A stretch of 64,000 nucleotides of DNA from Erythroxylum novogranatense (GCA_029891385.1 CM057229.1:248001-312000); one strand, 5' to 3'. Positions 1 to 14,157 are shown, numbered from the stretch's first letter. The notes: generated by a model not told the origin, from the letters alone. Numbers and translations are program-made.

Positions 1-19
1 TCAATAGAAGTGGGTTACT

Positions 20-327
20 TGTTAGTTTCTGATTTTCAGTAGAAGTGGATTGCTTGTTGTTATCTACAATTAGGAGTTATTATTATCTACAATTCGGTCT
101 CTAGGAGTCAAGTCTATAAATAGGTCTATAGTAATTGTCATTAGGGTGTGCAATATTTCTATTTTTAAATATATTCTTGGAGTTTAGGCAACTCGAATTG
201 TCTTTTGTTACTAGTGTGGTTGTTTGTGAGATTCTCCAATACTCTCTATATCAGTTTATTTGCATTCAATAAACAATCGTATTTTTCCTTTCGAAAGCGT
301 ATTCTTTATTTCCTTCTAGTTCTACCA
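20..327 (+). repeat. 5' LTR of the Reina-like element
   Basis: This aligns over its length with 4915-5211 and ends in the same TTCTACCA. A TATA box (TATAAATA, 115-122) precedes the presumed transcription start, and the same box is at 5010-5017 in the other LTR. Base changes and small indels separate the two LTRs, for example near 225-245, so the insertion is not recent. Bases 1-19 also resemble an internal part of the LTR (AGAAGTGGGTTACTTG), so the repeat may be internally duplicated or extend left of the window. Confidence 0.75.
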
Positions 328-330
328 ATT

Positions 331-342
331 TGGTATCAGAGC
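331..342 (+). other. Primer-binding site, initiator tRNA-Met type
   Basis: TGGTATCAGAGC lies three bases after the 5' LTR. It is complementary to the 3' end of plant initiator tRNA-Met, the usual primer of Ty3 and copia elements. Confidence 0.9.
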
Positions 343-356
343 CCTACGATTCTACG

Positions 357-3300
357 ATGGTCGTTGGTACCCACAAGTCTTCTTCTGCGCCACAATCACC
401 TCCAACACCAACCAATCCAAACACAAATTCAACAGAAACTAATCAGTCTCCCAAAATAGTGCTCCAACAACTCAACAGTCTTCCGCAACAATTGGCTTCA
501 TTAACAGCGCAATTGCAGAGGTTGGATAATCAAATCGAAGAGGTAGCACAACAAAAGTTTCAAAATAGCTGACAGACCTTTAGTGGAGAATCCAGTCGAC
601 CTCCAAAAAAAAAAATGTTATTACTGAAGAGGAGGAAGCATATGCTGAATGGGAAAATCATCACTCCCGAAGAATCCTTGCAAAGATGAATTTTCCTAGA
701 TTTGAGAATGGAGATCCATGAGGATGGATTTTGAAAGCAGAAAAATATTTTCAACAATACCAAACCTTGGAAGATCAGAAAGTGGATGTGGCTTCAATGT
801 ATTTGGAAGGGGAAGCCTTGGAGTTGTTTTCATGGATCAACAGTAACCGGATCATATATGATTGGGAAGACTTTGTCAGAATACTACATGAACATTTTGG
901 TCTAGTCGAGTTTGTCAATCCTGACGAGCACCTTCGTGCAATCTTGCAAACGAGAACTGTTCAAGAATCTCGTCAAGAGTTTGCTAGGAGGTCAACATGA
1001 GTATCTAATTGGCCAGAACACTGTTTATTGGGAGTTTTTCTAAATGGTCTCAAAGAAGAACTTTGATCTGATGTGTGTATTCAAAAACCCAAGCATGTAT
1101 ATAGAGCCATGAGCCTAGCCATGGAATATGAAGCAAAACTCGGGGTATTTGCATAAGTCAAACTGGTGGGGCTGGGTCTTCTTTGGCGACTCGAGATAAT
1201 TCTTACTCTCCATACAATACAATCACCTTACCTTCTGTTGTCAAGAACCCGACAATGGGCAAAAAAGTGGCTAGCTTTGTCCCATGACAACTTACAAGGG
1301 AACAACAAATTCGAAAGGATAAAGGCTTGTGTTTTCGTTGTAATGAGAAATTTGAAGTTGGCCATCGGTGCAAGCAATCAACTTTGGCAGTTGTGGAAGC
1401 TGAAGAGGGAGAGACAGATTTATGTGATGAAACCTTGGAAGCAGAGGAAGAAGACATGACGACTGAGATGCCAGAAATTTTGATGCATGCGATTTTAGGC
1501 AAAACATCAAGCACTACCATGAAAATCCAGGGAAAAATTAATGGGATGGACGTCCTCATCTTGATTGATTGTGGGTCAACCCACAACTTTATATCGGACA
1601 AGGTAGTCACCGACCTTCATCTTCCATTAATTCAAGTCCCTTCTTTTGGAGTGCAAATAGGCAATGGGGACACAAAAACCTGTATCACACTATGTAAGGG
1701 AGTTGAGATCCAGCTTCCAGATCTCAAGATCACTTAAAATTTTTATGCTTTTTTGATTGGTGGAGTTGACGTGGTATTGGGGATTAGATAGCTTGCCTTT
1801 CTTAACACTATCCAAGCCAACTGGAGTAAGATGTTCATGATATTTAATTACAAGGGAAAGAAGTACAAATTGCAAGGAGAAGTGGAGCCAAGAGCTGAGG
1901 GAGTAACCTTCAAATCTATGCAAAAGCTAATCCACAACGAGAAGTAAGGAGTATATTATTAGACAGCTTGAAACTCCAATAAGCCAAGAGAACATCATTC
2001 CTGACACCAAAAACCTACTCGATGATTTTCATACTATTTTCCAAACACCACATGGAGTCCCACCTAGCTGAATCCAATCTCATGCCATAAATATCCTACC
2101 TGATGCCAAACCACCAAATATTCGACCATATAGATATCCTTTTTACCAAAAAATGAGATTGAACTTTTGGTTAATGAATTACTTGATGGAGGATTAATAA
2201 ATCCAAGTTCCAGCCTGTTTGCTAGCCCTATTTTACTAGTAAGAATGATGAAAGTTGGAGATTTTGTGTTGACTACAGCAGATTGAATAAGATTATCATT
2301 GCAGATAAATATCCCATTCCAAATATTAATGAGTTGTTGGATGAGTTGCAAGGAGCCTCTTTCTTCTCCAAAATCGACCTGCGCTCTGGATATCACCAAA
2401 TTCAAATGAAACCTGAAAATGTCCACAAAACAACATTTCGAACACACTCTGGTCACTATGAGTTTTTAGTCATGCCCTTTGGCTTGACCAATGCTCCCTT
2501 TACATTCCATTCGGTAATGAATAATTTATTTCGACCCCATCTTTGACAATTTATCTTGGTTTTCTTTGATGATATTTTGGTGTACAATCCCAACCTTGAG
2601 CAACATAAAGAACACTTAAGGATTACCCTCACTCTCCTCCAAGAAAACTGTTTTTTCACTACTAGAAAGAAGTGCTCCTACGCTCAATAAATAATGGGAT
2701 TTCTCGATCATGTCATTTCTAATCAAGGAGTCGAGGTAGATCCAAACAAGATCAAAGCAGTTGCCGACTGGCCACAACCCTAAAATGTCAAGCAACTGAA
2801 AGGATTCCTAGGACTCACTGGTTACTATCATCGATTTGTCCAAGGTTACAAAATTCTAGCTTGTCCTTTAACCGAGCTGACCAAGAAAGATTCTTTCAGG
2901 TGGAATGAGGTAGTTGCTGAAGCTTTTTCTAAACTGAAACAGGTACAAACCTATTTTAAAGCTTCCAAAATTTTCTCAATCATTCACTGTTGAACATGAC
3001 GCTTCATCACAAGGGGTAGGAGTTGTTTTATCACAAGAGGGCCACCCAGTTGCTTTTTACAGTAAGGGATTTTCTTTCTCAAACAGATTTAAATCTGCAT
3101 ATGATAGGGAGTTACTTGCACTAGTGCTTTCTTTGCAAAAATGGAAGCATTATCTTCTAGGGAGGCATTTCTTTGTAAAGACTAATCATTGCAGTTTGAA
3201 GTTTTTATTAGAGCAGAAGATTGCTACTAGTGAACAACAACGACTTTTAAACAAACTTCTGCCCTTTGATTTTACCATCATACATCGAGTTGGAAAGGAG

Positions 3301-4934
3301 AATATTGTGGCAGACTCTCTATCCCGTCGACCTCATTTTATGCAGTTATTAGTTCCTTTTGCAATAGAATTTGATAGGCTTCTGACACTCCTACTGCAAG
3401 ACCTTGTGACTACAAGAATTATAGAGCAATTACAGAAAGATTCTGCATCTGTTCTTGATTATTCTAGCTAGAATGGACGCCTTTATTTTCAAGAAAAACT
3501 TGTCATCCCAGCTGACTTTTCTTTAAGGGAGAAGCTTATGGCTGAAGCACATGATACCCCTTCTGGTGGACATGGAAGATTTCTCAAAACAATCAAGAGG
3601 CTTTCTGTTGGTGTGTGTTGGCCAAATATGCAGAACGATGTTAAACATTATGTTCAAAACTGCTTCGTATGGTAACGAAGCAAGTATGAGACATTATCTC
3701 CAACGGTTTTGCTTCAACCATTGCTGATCCCACAGAGGGTATGGGAAGACATCTCGATGGACTTCATTGATGGATTGCCGAAATCCAATGGAAATGATAC
3801 TATTTTGGTTGTGGTGGATCGATTATCTAAATATGCCCATGTTGTGGCACTAACTCACTCATATTCTACAAGAATAGTTGCTGATGTATTTTGCAGGAAA
3901 ATTGTCCAGTTACATGGTGTTCCAAGAAGCATACTATTAGATAGGGACAGATTGTTCACCAATTCCTTTTGAACATAAATTTTTAAGCTTAATCAGACAA
4001 GGTTGCAGATGGGGACAACTTACCACCTACAATCAGATGGACAAACAGCAATCATAAATCGCTACTGGGAGGCTTATCTCAGAAGCTTTGCAAGTGAGAA
4101 GCCAAAGTTTTGGAGTCGTTTCATGTGTTGGCAGAATTTTCATTCAACACCAATTTCCATACGGTGACAAACACTACTCCTTACCATGTTGTGTATGATC
4201 GTGACCCTCCTACCTTACAAATGTATTGTCGCGGCGATACTCACATAGCAGAATTGGAAGAACAACTTTTTGAAAGGGATGCTATATTACAGGTTTTAAA
4301 GGACAATTTACTCAAAGCTCAAAATCGAATGAAGGCACATTCGGATAAGAAGTGTAGAGAAAAGTTATTTTAAATTGGTGATGTTCTCTTCTTACGAGTC
4401 CAACCATACAAGCAACATTCTTTAGCTAGGCGTATGAATCAGAAGCTTTTGCCTCGATTTTTTAGTCCTTGTAAGATTCTCAAATGTTGGGGTCCAATAG
4501 TATATCTACTAGAGCTCCTTGCTAATGCAAAGGTGCATCATATTTTCCATGTCTCACTACTTAAAGAACCTAAGGAACAACTCTCCACCAATCCACCAGC
4601 TCCATTATCTTCGAATTCCAATTGGGAGTTTGATGTGGAACCTTAGAAAATGTTGGCTCACCGTTGGATTAAGCATGGTGATGAATTAGATATGGAATTG
4701 CTCATCTTATGGCAGAACCGTCCTTCTGAAGATGCCAGCTGGGAATCATATGATCTATTACAGCAACAATATGTCTATTTTCACCTTAAGGACAAGGTGA
4801 CTTTCCAAGGGAGGGGTACTGATAGACCACCAAAGACATACTTTCGCAAGAAAACTAAGTCAAGAGCAGATAATGTAATTAGTTGGCAATTATTAGAGGA
4901 AAGATGGGAAGAGTTGGTAGTTTCAAATTTTTAG
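357..4934 (+). pseudogene. gag-pol of the Reina-like element, broken
   Basis: Gag starts at ATG 357 and is broken near 570; the gag core resumes at 731-1000. 1327-1737 carries a zinc knuckle (CFRCNE...GHRC) and the aspartic protease, where the active site reads DCGST. RT sequence ([20 protein letters not shown], then an FDD box near 2565-2575) runs through 2283-2600 with frame breaks. RNase H is recognisable at about 2990-3340, ending in ADSLSRR. Integrase follows at about 3500-4370, with the catalytic-core segment GVPRSI and a DR pair. The tail at 4434-4934 matches the chromodomain-type end (LILWQNRPSEDASWE). At least eight in-frame stops or shifts separate these pieces, so no functional polyprotein can be made. 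Confidence 0.85.
4895..4914 (+). other. Polypurine tract of the Reina-like element
   Basis: A purine-rich run (AGAGGAAAGATGGGAAGAG) directly abuts the TG that opens the 3' LTR at 4915. This position is where plus-strand DNA priming is expected. Confidence 0.7.
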
Positions 4935-5211
4935 TAGAAGTGGGTTACTTGTTGTTATCTACAATTAGGATTTATTATTATCTACAATTGGGTCTCTAGG
5001 ACTCAAGTCTATAAATAGGTCTATAGTAATTGTCATTAGGGTGTGCAATCTTTCTATTTTTAAATATATTATTGGAGTTTAGGCAGCTCGAATTGTCTTT
5101 TGTTACTGGTGTGGTTGTCTAGCACTCTCTTATATTAGTTTATTTGCTTTCAATAAACAATCGTACTTTTCCTTTCCAAAGTGTATTCTTTATTTCCTTC
5201 TAGTTCTACCA
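4915..5211 (+). repeat. 3' LTR of the Reina-like element
   Basis: This repeats 20-327 with scattered substitutions and a small deletion (GTTTGTGAGATTC is shortened near 5119). It starts TGGTAG and ends TACCA, giving the usual TG...CA ends. The flanking five bases (GAATG) do not match those before 20. Confidence 0.8.
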
Positions 5212-5372
5212 GAATGATTCACCGAAGCAACCTTTGTTTTAGTCTAGAAAGTGATACTTACAGATTCCCAATACCATCACATGGATATGTTCATAATTGT
5301 CTTGTAAGTTATCTGTTTGATCCAATGTGAACTTTTAATGACAAACAACATTGGGATTTCTTTAATTTACAG

Positions 5373-5507
5373 AAAACTCGGAAAATCTTGACTGAGAAGA
5401 TTGCGCAATTGAATTCTGCCATCGATGATGTTTCTTCTCAGCTCCGCACAGAAGATACCCCAAATGGCGTTGCAGTGAATTCGGACGAAATTGAAGCTGC
5501 CATATAA
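5373..5507 (+). CDS. Terminal exon of a gene running in from the left (partial)
   Basis: After a good acceptor (TTTAATTTACAG, ending 5372) an open frame of 44 codons runs to TAA at 5505-5507. The peptide starts KTRKILTEKIAQLNSAIDDV and is hydrophilic, with a helical, coiled-coil-like heptad pattern and an acidic end (EIEAAI). No domain can be assigned from 44 residues. From memory, the Arabidopsis gene next to GAPB (At1g42960) encodes a small chloroplast inner-envelope protein, and this exon could be its orthologue. That is an inference from gene order, not a sequence match I can verify. Upstream exons are not in the window; the intron before this exon holds the Reina-like element. The reading frame and the acceptor are the only direct support. 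Confidence 0.6.
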   Translation, partial: KTRKILTEKIAQLNSAIDDVSSQLRTEDTPNGVAVNSDEIEAAI

Positions 5508-6039
5508 TGTACTCCTGCATGCATTGCAGTGTACATGGTCTGGTCCCAAGTGCCACAAAACTCACATGCTGTGGAATAATGATCTTTCACTTTCTTGTGA
5601 GACAGTTAAAATAGTTCCATGTTCAATTCTGTCTCCCAGCTTGCGTTGTAATATTGCCTTTTGTATTCACGATTTGGACCTGGAAATATATACAGTAGCA
5701 GTTCAACTGCTTTTAGTTTGATGCATATTCATGCACATGCAAGAGCCTTTTGAACGTGATATTAATGATGGCTTAGCTTGTCCTCGCTAGGGACTATTTC
5801 TAGCCACAGAATTCACTCCATTTCCACATGAAACAGAGGAATCAAAACGACTTAAAAGTGCTATGGTAGATTTTTGTTTCCCTCTTGCTCTCTGCTACCA
5901 ATCCAACCTGAATTGACATAGATATGATACTCTCAACTTGAGAAAGTTCTCCACCATGAACAGTCCCTTTTCTTGCAGCCAGAGAAACAGAGTAAAAATC
6001 TTATTGGAAAAGAGGCTCTCGTCTCTGCCCCACATGTAA
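5508..6039. other. 3' UTR and intergenic spacer before GAPB
   Basis: No coding signal is seen. The first 200-300 bases are probably the 3' UTR of the preceding gene (T-rich, with an AATATTG stretch near 5650), and the rest is the distal GAPB promoter. Confidence 0.5.
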
Positions 6040-6212
6040 GTGTGACGTACTTCACGCAATTATTACATGTAAGCCCTTGTGGCAATTGGGAACTCTTACT
6101 CCGTTACTTTACAAATGAGGCAAGGGTATATACCGTACATTTGACGTGGTGAGCAATAAGTGGATTGAACTCTTACTTGGCAGAGATGCAAATACTACCT
6201 TATCTATATATC
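6040..6212 (+). promoter_or_regulatory. Probable GAPB promoter with ACGT elements and TATA box
   Basis: Two ACGT-core sites (GTGACGTAC at about 6042-6050; TTGACGTGG at 6141-6149) and a TATA-like CTATATATC (6204-6212) lie 165-340 bases before the GAPB start codon. ACGT elements bind bZIP factors and are common in light-responsive photosynthetic promoters. The assignment rests on position and motif only. Confidence 0.4.
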
Positions 6213-6376
6213 TACAAACAACATTGTAACCACTCGTTTACTTGAAAGTCTTGGAGCCATAATTTGAGACTTGAGGAATATTATTAAACAAAGTGGAGAT
6301 GTCAAGAACTATGAAGACCGAATTGAAATGTTATATATAGCAACTTCAGTTGCTAACCTTGACTTTAGTTGCAGAA

Positions 6377-8538
<2,162 letters not shown>

Positions 8539-8832
8539 GATCATTTTTCTTTGAAAGGCTTAATCTCCCATTGCTTGTAAAAGGCAGATTCATAGTTGTA
8601 ATGACGACTGAGAAAGAGCACGTTTGTCTCTGATCTTTGATCATCTGTCGATTCAACACATCTCTTCATGCCTTATATATATTCAAATGCTCTGATCAAA
8701 TGCTGTTTTTTTTCCTTATTTCGCATTCTTCTTGTCAATATTCAGCTCACTTTCATTAAATTGGGAGGGTATCTTGTAGTAACCGGTAAAGTTGTTCTTC
8801 ATCGACCATAAAGTTATGTTTGGTGATATAAT
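8539..8832. other. GAPB 3' UTR and flank
   Basis: No gene is seen. T-rich downstream sequence with several possible poly(A) signals leads directly into the 71-bp repeat array. Confidence 0.5.
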
Positions 8833-9265
8833 GTTTATAGCTTAACAAAAACGACGTCTTTTAGTTAAAATCCAAATGGCGTCGTTTACATTAAGTTATA
8901 AATGTTTATGGCTTAACAAAAACAACGTCGTTTGGTTAAAGTCCAAATGACGTCATTTACGTTAAGTTATAAACGATTAAATTATAACCAAAACGACGTC
9001 GTTTGCTTTAAATCCAAACGACGTCGTTTAGGTTAAGTTATAAACATTTAGATTTAAACCAAAACGACGCCGTTTTTGTTTAAATCCAAACAACGTCGTA
9101 TACGTTAGGTTAAAAATGTATGAAACATAAACAAAATGACATCGTTTGGTTTAAATCTAAACGTCGTCGTTTACGTTAAGTAACAAACGTTTGAAACATA
9201 AGCAAAACGACATAGTTTGGTTTAAATCCAAATGACGTCGTTTAACCAAACGACATCGTTTTGAT
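8833..9265. repeat. 71-bp tandem array with AAACGACGTCGTTT-type palindromes
   Basis: About six diverged units of 71 bp start near 8833, 8904, 8975, 9046, 9118 and 9189 (the last irregular). Each unit holds two ACGACGTCGT-like palindromic boxes separated by TTTAAATCCAA and ends GTTAAGTTATAAA. The best boxes read AAACGACGTCGTTT. The units have drifted, mostly by C/T and G/A changes inside the CG-containing boxes, as expected for methylated cytosines. No coding potential. Confidence 0.85.
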
Positions 9266-9270
9266 AACAT

Positions 9271-9563
9271 AAACCACCCGAGGTCACTTCCCCCATCTAG
9301 CTCGTGCGTGCCTACATCTTCTTCCTCTCTTCCGTCGATTTGCCACCTCCGTCCATCTGCTTCCATAGCTGTCGTCTTCTTCATTTTTTACTTCCTAAGT
9401 CTCCAGTTCATTTTGGCAGCGTTTTAAACCACCCGAGGTCACTCCCCCCATCCAACCCGTGTGCGCCTGCATCTTCTTCCTCTCCTCCATCGATCTGCCA
9501 CCTCCGTCCATATGCTTCCATCGTTGTCGTCTTCTTCATTTTCTACTTCCTAAGTCTCCGGTT
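9271..9563. repeat. Direct duplication of a 138-bp C/T-rich segment, offset 155 bp
   Basis: 9271-9408 and 9426-9563 are near-identical (AAACCACCCGAGGTCACT... to CTAAGTCTCC.GTT). The segment is pyrimidine-rich with runs of TCTTCTTCCTC, like a 5' leader. Short open frames in it (for example 9304-9582) change between copies and are not convincing as genes. Confidence 0.85.
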
Positions 9564-11652
9564 GATCGTCCGTCGAGGTTAATAGTCAATGCTTTGCACT
9601 TGGGTTTTTTTTTTAAGCTTTCATTGTTGTTATTAAATGCGGTTCTGTATCCAAAATTCTTTTGATGTAGTTTGGGTTATCTGCTTATATTTCGATTATT
9701 GAAGATTCATTGTGTATTTGAATGTGTTCGTGTTGGTGAAGAATAGAAAAAGGCAGCAATTTTGTTATTAGTTAGGGATTAGTTTATGCCACCTATAAAG
9801 TGTTCTATAAAAGTTCTATTAAGGATGATTTTGTTAATGCCAAGATTGATTGGTGAATAAGATTGCATAATAACGCCCATATGCCAGTAATTCATAGAAT
9901 TGATATTTTGGAAGTTCCAATTAACTTCAAGCTAATTTTATGCACAATTTTCCTAGAAAATGTTGATAATGTGTTTGGGATTTTGACAGTCAAAGTTAGT
10001 TGCTTAAGAGTAAAGTATTTTTAATCAAGTCCAGAGCCAATGTTTAATGGAGGATATACCTTTAATTACATGAAGTGCTTTATTATATTTGGTGCACCTT
10101 TCATTATCATCAAAGGATGTAAACTTCCATGTTTTTTTGTGATTCCTTTTGGTTTGAATCTTTCCAAGTTTTTATCTTTTTAATTGCTTACCCTTGGATT
10201 AGTTTATTATATAGTGCCCTGACGCTGGCCAAGCACTAGCTCCCAATTTATGTTTACAATTGTATTGCAAATTCATCATCCTAAACAATTTTCTCCTCAT
10301 CCAATTTAAATGTGTATATAAATGCTAGCATTAGCTCCCAATACAATTTAAATGGGCCAACTCATTAATATATAACATATGTTCTAGTAATTTAATTGAG
10401 AGTATTAAGTTTCTCCTAAATTAGTTTAATTTGATTTTAAAACGCTTCTTCTATCATTCCTCTTATATTGTAACATATGCATATAATGACTCTAGATTGT
10501 TAAGATCTAAAATTCTTATTCCACGAACTTGTTTCACTTGTAACTAATTATACATTTTGAGACTTTATTCTATAAATGATATTGTGATTTCTAAGTTAAT
10601 TGGTCAATTTTACATTGAAGCTTCAAATAAAGTAAATAAATGATGCTTAAAAATTATTAAATCATATATGATTAAGCGTGGTTATAAAGTTCTTCAAATA
10701 AAATGTCAAAAGTGGCATATATGCTTATATTTCGTGGCATATTCTCGTAATCAAACCCATAGCTCTATCTCCTATTCTTTTCATCATAAGATGTTGCATT
10801 CACTCTTTTTCTATTTGGTTATTAAGATGTGAAATTAGATTCTAAATGTGTTTTAGCTTTCCTGCTGATCTATAAACTTGTATAAACTAATCAGCTATAA
10901 ACAATTTTAGAAATGTAAAATGCTCTGTAATAAGTGTACTAACATACGTTCTTCTTATCTATAATGTATTTGGTCTAATTACTAGTAAACCATTTTCTTT
11001 GGAAATGATTTATAAGATACAACTTCTATCTTTGTACTGATTGCATCATATATTCTAGTCAATATCTCTATCCAATTAAAATTCTTAAGCATGCATTATG
11101 TTATGTAATTTTTATGAAAAGATTGACTCTAACATTAGAAGATTTTATATAAGATTATCTCTAATACCTAATAAAATTCCAAATATTTAAGTCATGGTCA
11201 ACTTACATATAGGTTCTCTCAAATCATCCATACATAAATTAATATCATATCTAATCACTAACGTAAAATTTATAAATTAAGAATATTGAAAGATATTTCG
11301 ACATAAATCTTACTTCATAAATAATATTGAATCAATCCTTACAAGGAGAACACCAGAGTTCACCTTTCTAAAAATATAAAATTATCATCCAGAAATCATG
11401 TTTTCACTAATAAATAAAAGACATAAAAATAAAAATAATTCTACATGAAATCTTCTTATTCCAGTCAATTTAAATCCTAAAATGTGCATCTAAGGGCTTA
11501 TCTTGAGAACAAAATTTTGATGCTACATAAACAAGTTCATGTTTAGACCATGTTTAGTTAAGTGACAATTTCTCAACGAAACAAAATAAATTAATAGCAA
11601 ACATAGGTAAAATATGGGTATATATTTGACCCATGTTATGAGTTTTACCTCT
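9564..11652. other. AT-rich intergenic DNA, no gene seen
   Basis: The stretch has stops in all frames and no recognisable domain, tRNA or terminal repeats. It is probably old degraded repeat sequence. Confidence 0.5.
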
Positions 11653-11756
11653 GAAATCATACCAAAATTGCTCAAGTATGACTCAAATATGGCCAAAGTC
11701 CTTTGAAATCATACCAAAATTGCTCCAATATGACTCAAATATGGACAAAGTCATTT
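11653..11756. repeat. Two-copy 52-bp tandem repeat
   Basis: GAAATCATACCAAAATTGCT opens both units (11653 and 11705), which differ at a few positions. Confidence 0.85.
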
Positions 11757-11889
11757 ATTTTTCATTGAGAAATTAAATGGATACTTAAAACATTATAAAT
11801 CTATATTGAGTACCAAACCTATAAAAATATAGGGTTCAAATGAAAATTATCTAAAAATTATGATAAAAATGTAATCTAATTATCATTTA

Positions 11890-12700
11890 TCAAATTCTCC
11901 CACACTTAAGCATTTATGTGTCTTTAAATAAATCAATTTTATCACTCTTAACTTAAATAGGTGGCAACTGTAGGAATGACTTTAACAAATCAATTAGATG
12001 AATTAAGACTCTCAATTATTCATTCAATTGCAAAATTCATCAATTTAGTAGGTATTTAGCTATTTGTATCAACTAATAAATTAATTTAAGTAACTCCACA
12101 TTCTTTCAAACTTCAGCACATTTCATAAAATTCAACTTAATATATAAAGTGAACATACATGATAAAGATAAGTAAACTTTCAAATATTTTCATATCCCTT
12201 TTCAAAGAAAAACAAAACACTAGCTTTAAAATAACATACGAGCATTTAAAGGCTTATTTGAACAATCATCTAACCTTTTGGTATAAAAGTCAACATTTTG
12301 TCATGAATACTCTTACATATAAAATTAGGTTGCTATTCAAAATAACTAGTTACACTATTCTTTCACTTCAGTTTTTACTTAATTCAAGTCAGTAATGTAT
12401 TTATTTAATGCTCACTTATTTACATTTTTTCAATGAGATGAATAAAGCCAATTAAAATAAACTTAATTATCAATGCTCTTGACTATTTATCTAACCAAAT
12501 CAAATAATGAAACATCTTTATCAATATTATTTAAAAGTTAAAATATTTCTAGAATTATTCCTTATTAAAGCTAATTATAACAAAATTAATAAGTATAAGT
12601 AGATTACTCCTCCCTAAACTTAAGTTTCACACCATCCTTGAAATTCACTACATAGAACAACAATAAAAAAAACTAGAAAATGTGGAGTACTTTTTTGTAT
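11890..12700. mobile_element. Degraded noncoding remnant of a Tat-type Ty3 element
   Basis: The phrases CTCCCACACTTAAGCATTTATG (shortened; 11897-11918) and CTCCTCCCTAAACTTAAG (12608-12625) are, from memory, recurrent marks of the noncoding region near the 3' LTR of plant Tat/Ogre-type elements. No protein domain remains. The assignment is by familiarity with these phrases only. Confidence 0.35.
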
Positions 12701-14157
12701 CATATAAGAATGCCAACCTTATGCAATACCATCAATAATCCTTAATATTTAATATGTCCTTAGTACTCCTTAGCTATTGGCTTTCTCTCTGAAGACATAT
12801 AAGGATGTTATATAACACATGAAAAAACACATATTTGTGTTGGATACTTTATTGCCTATATATTGTTGGATGCATTTTATTGTTAGAATAAGTGGCATTT
12901 TTCCTTAATTTCTCGATTAATTATTGAGCTATATATATATTCTTCTTGCTAAATTGTTTAATTTACCTGAATTTGTATTTATAATTGTTCATGTTTAATT
13001 TGTAGGAAATGCAGTTATAAAAGACCACAACTGTCCAAGGCAAGACGCTGGCAGAAAAAGAAGCAATTAAATTGTCAAATCAAGATATGAAGACAAGAGG
13101 AAAATATAGCAAGAAAATCACGCACGCAGACATTAAGAGGAGCTTCAAACCATAAAAAATCAACGCATGCAGCAGAGATTTGACACACGCCGACTCTCCA
13201 AGAAAAGGGCGCAGATACTAAAGATTGAAAGAGTTGGTGGAGTCGTGTCAAGATAAGAGAAAAAGAAAACGAAACTCACGCAGCCAAGGAGAATCACGCT
13301 ACAGACCCACCACGCATACAGACTTAAGGAGCTGAAAATGTTGAAGAAAAGAAATAAAAAAGCCAAAGGCAGTTGACGGCACAACAAAAGAAAGGCAACA
13401 GGCAGCAATAAAACAAAGTAACAAAGAAGAGGACTGCGGCAAATCTCATCCAAGTGGGGGGACTTGACGCACCAGTAGGAGCTCCAACAGACCACGCCTG
13501 CATACCACAAAAGCAAACAAAAAAACAATCAGCTGAAGGAGCTTGAGGCGTGGACACCGAATAGTGAGAAGAAAAGAATAAATAGCTAGCGACGGTAGAG
13601 AACAAGTACAGCTGAAAACGTTGAAGAGGCTGGACGTGGGACATGAAAGGAGGCGTGAAGATGAGGAAAGAGAACAAAAATGCAGTCGGTGTGCTAGGTA
13701 TTAAATGGTATGGAGAGAACTAAATTGTCACGTCAAGGAACAGTAGAGAGGGGCCAAGGAGTGCGTGGACAACAGGAGAAAATTCCACACAAAAAATTCA
13801 ATCAGACAAGAAAAAAACGCAAGGGACGCCACATTCCAGAAGAGGAAAAAAATGGCTATCGATGCATGCACCAAAACCTGGGGCCACTAATTCGAAGGAG
13901 TTGTTGGTGGTATTAGAGAGAATAACGTGAGGGACCACCAAGACTCTTCATTGAAGAAAATCCAGCACTCACTCTACACCAAGGAGTTGACACGAGACAT
14001 TAAAAAGAGGGGGCTCCATTTCACTCAAAAAGAACTCTCCACTCACGCTACTCGGGGGATTCTTTTATTTTTCTCACAAAAACCTTTTGGCCACTAAGAT
14101 TTAAGGGGCGTGAACTACAAACCAAAGGAGGACTCTCCACTCAAAAGCATAAACACT

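Larger units (their letters stand above)
20..5211 (+). mobile_element. Ty3 LTR retrotransposon, Reina-like chromovirus, decayed
   Basis: A 5.2-kb element has two LTRs of about 300 bp, a primer-binding site matching the 3' end of initiator tRNA-Met right after the 5' LTR, and a purine tract right before the 3' LTR. Between them, in order, are remnants of gag, CCHC knuckle, protease, reverse transcriptase, RNase H, integrase and a C-terminal chromodomain-like segment. Integrase lying after RT/RNase H defines Ty3/gypsy. The small size, short LTRs and C-terminal chromodomain-like tail fit the Reina lineage of chromoviruses, although this lineage call is from memory and not from a tree. The coding part is broken by many stops and frameshifts, so the copy is non-autonomous. 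No target-site duplication is visible, and the left boundary lies at the window edge and is uncertain. Confidence 0.85.

Noticed and set aside
9304..9582. Pro/Ser/His-rich open frame of 92 codons
   Set aside because: It is made of two copies of a CT-rich duplication with no domain and no conserved frame between copies.
13160..13677. Hydrophobic open frames on the minus strand in the outer LTR
   Set aside because: They arise from the purine-rich plus strand read backwards (many Phe/Leu/Ser codons). No domain, and the region is LTR.
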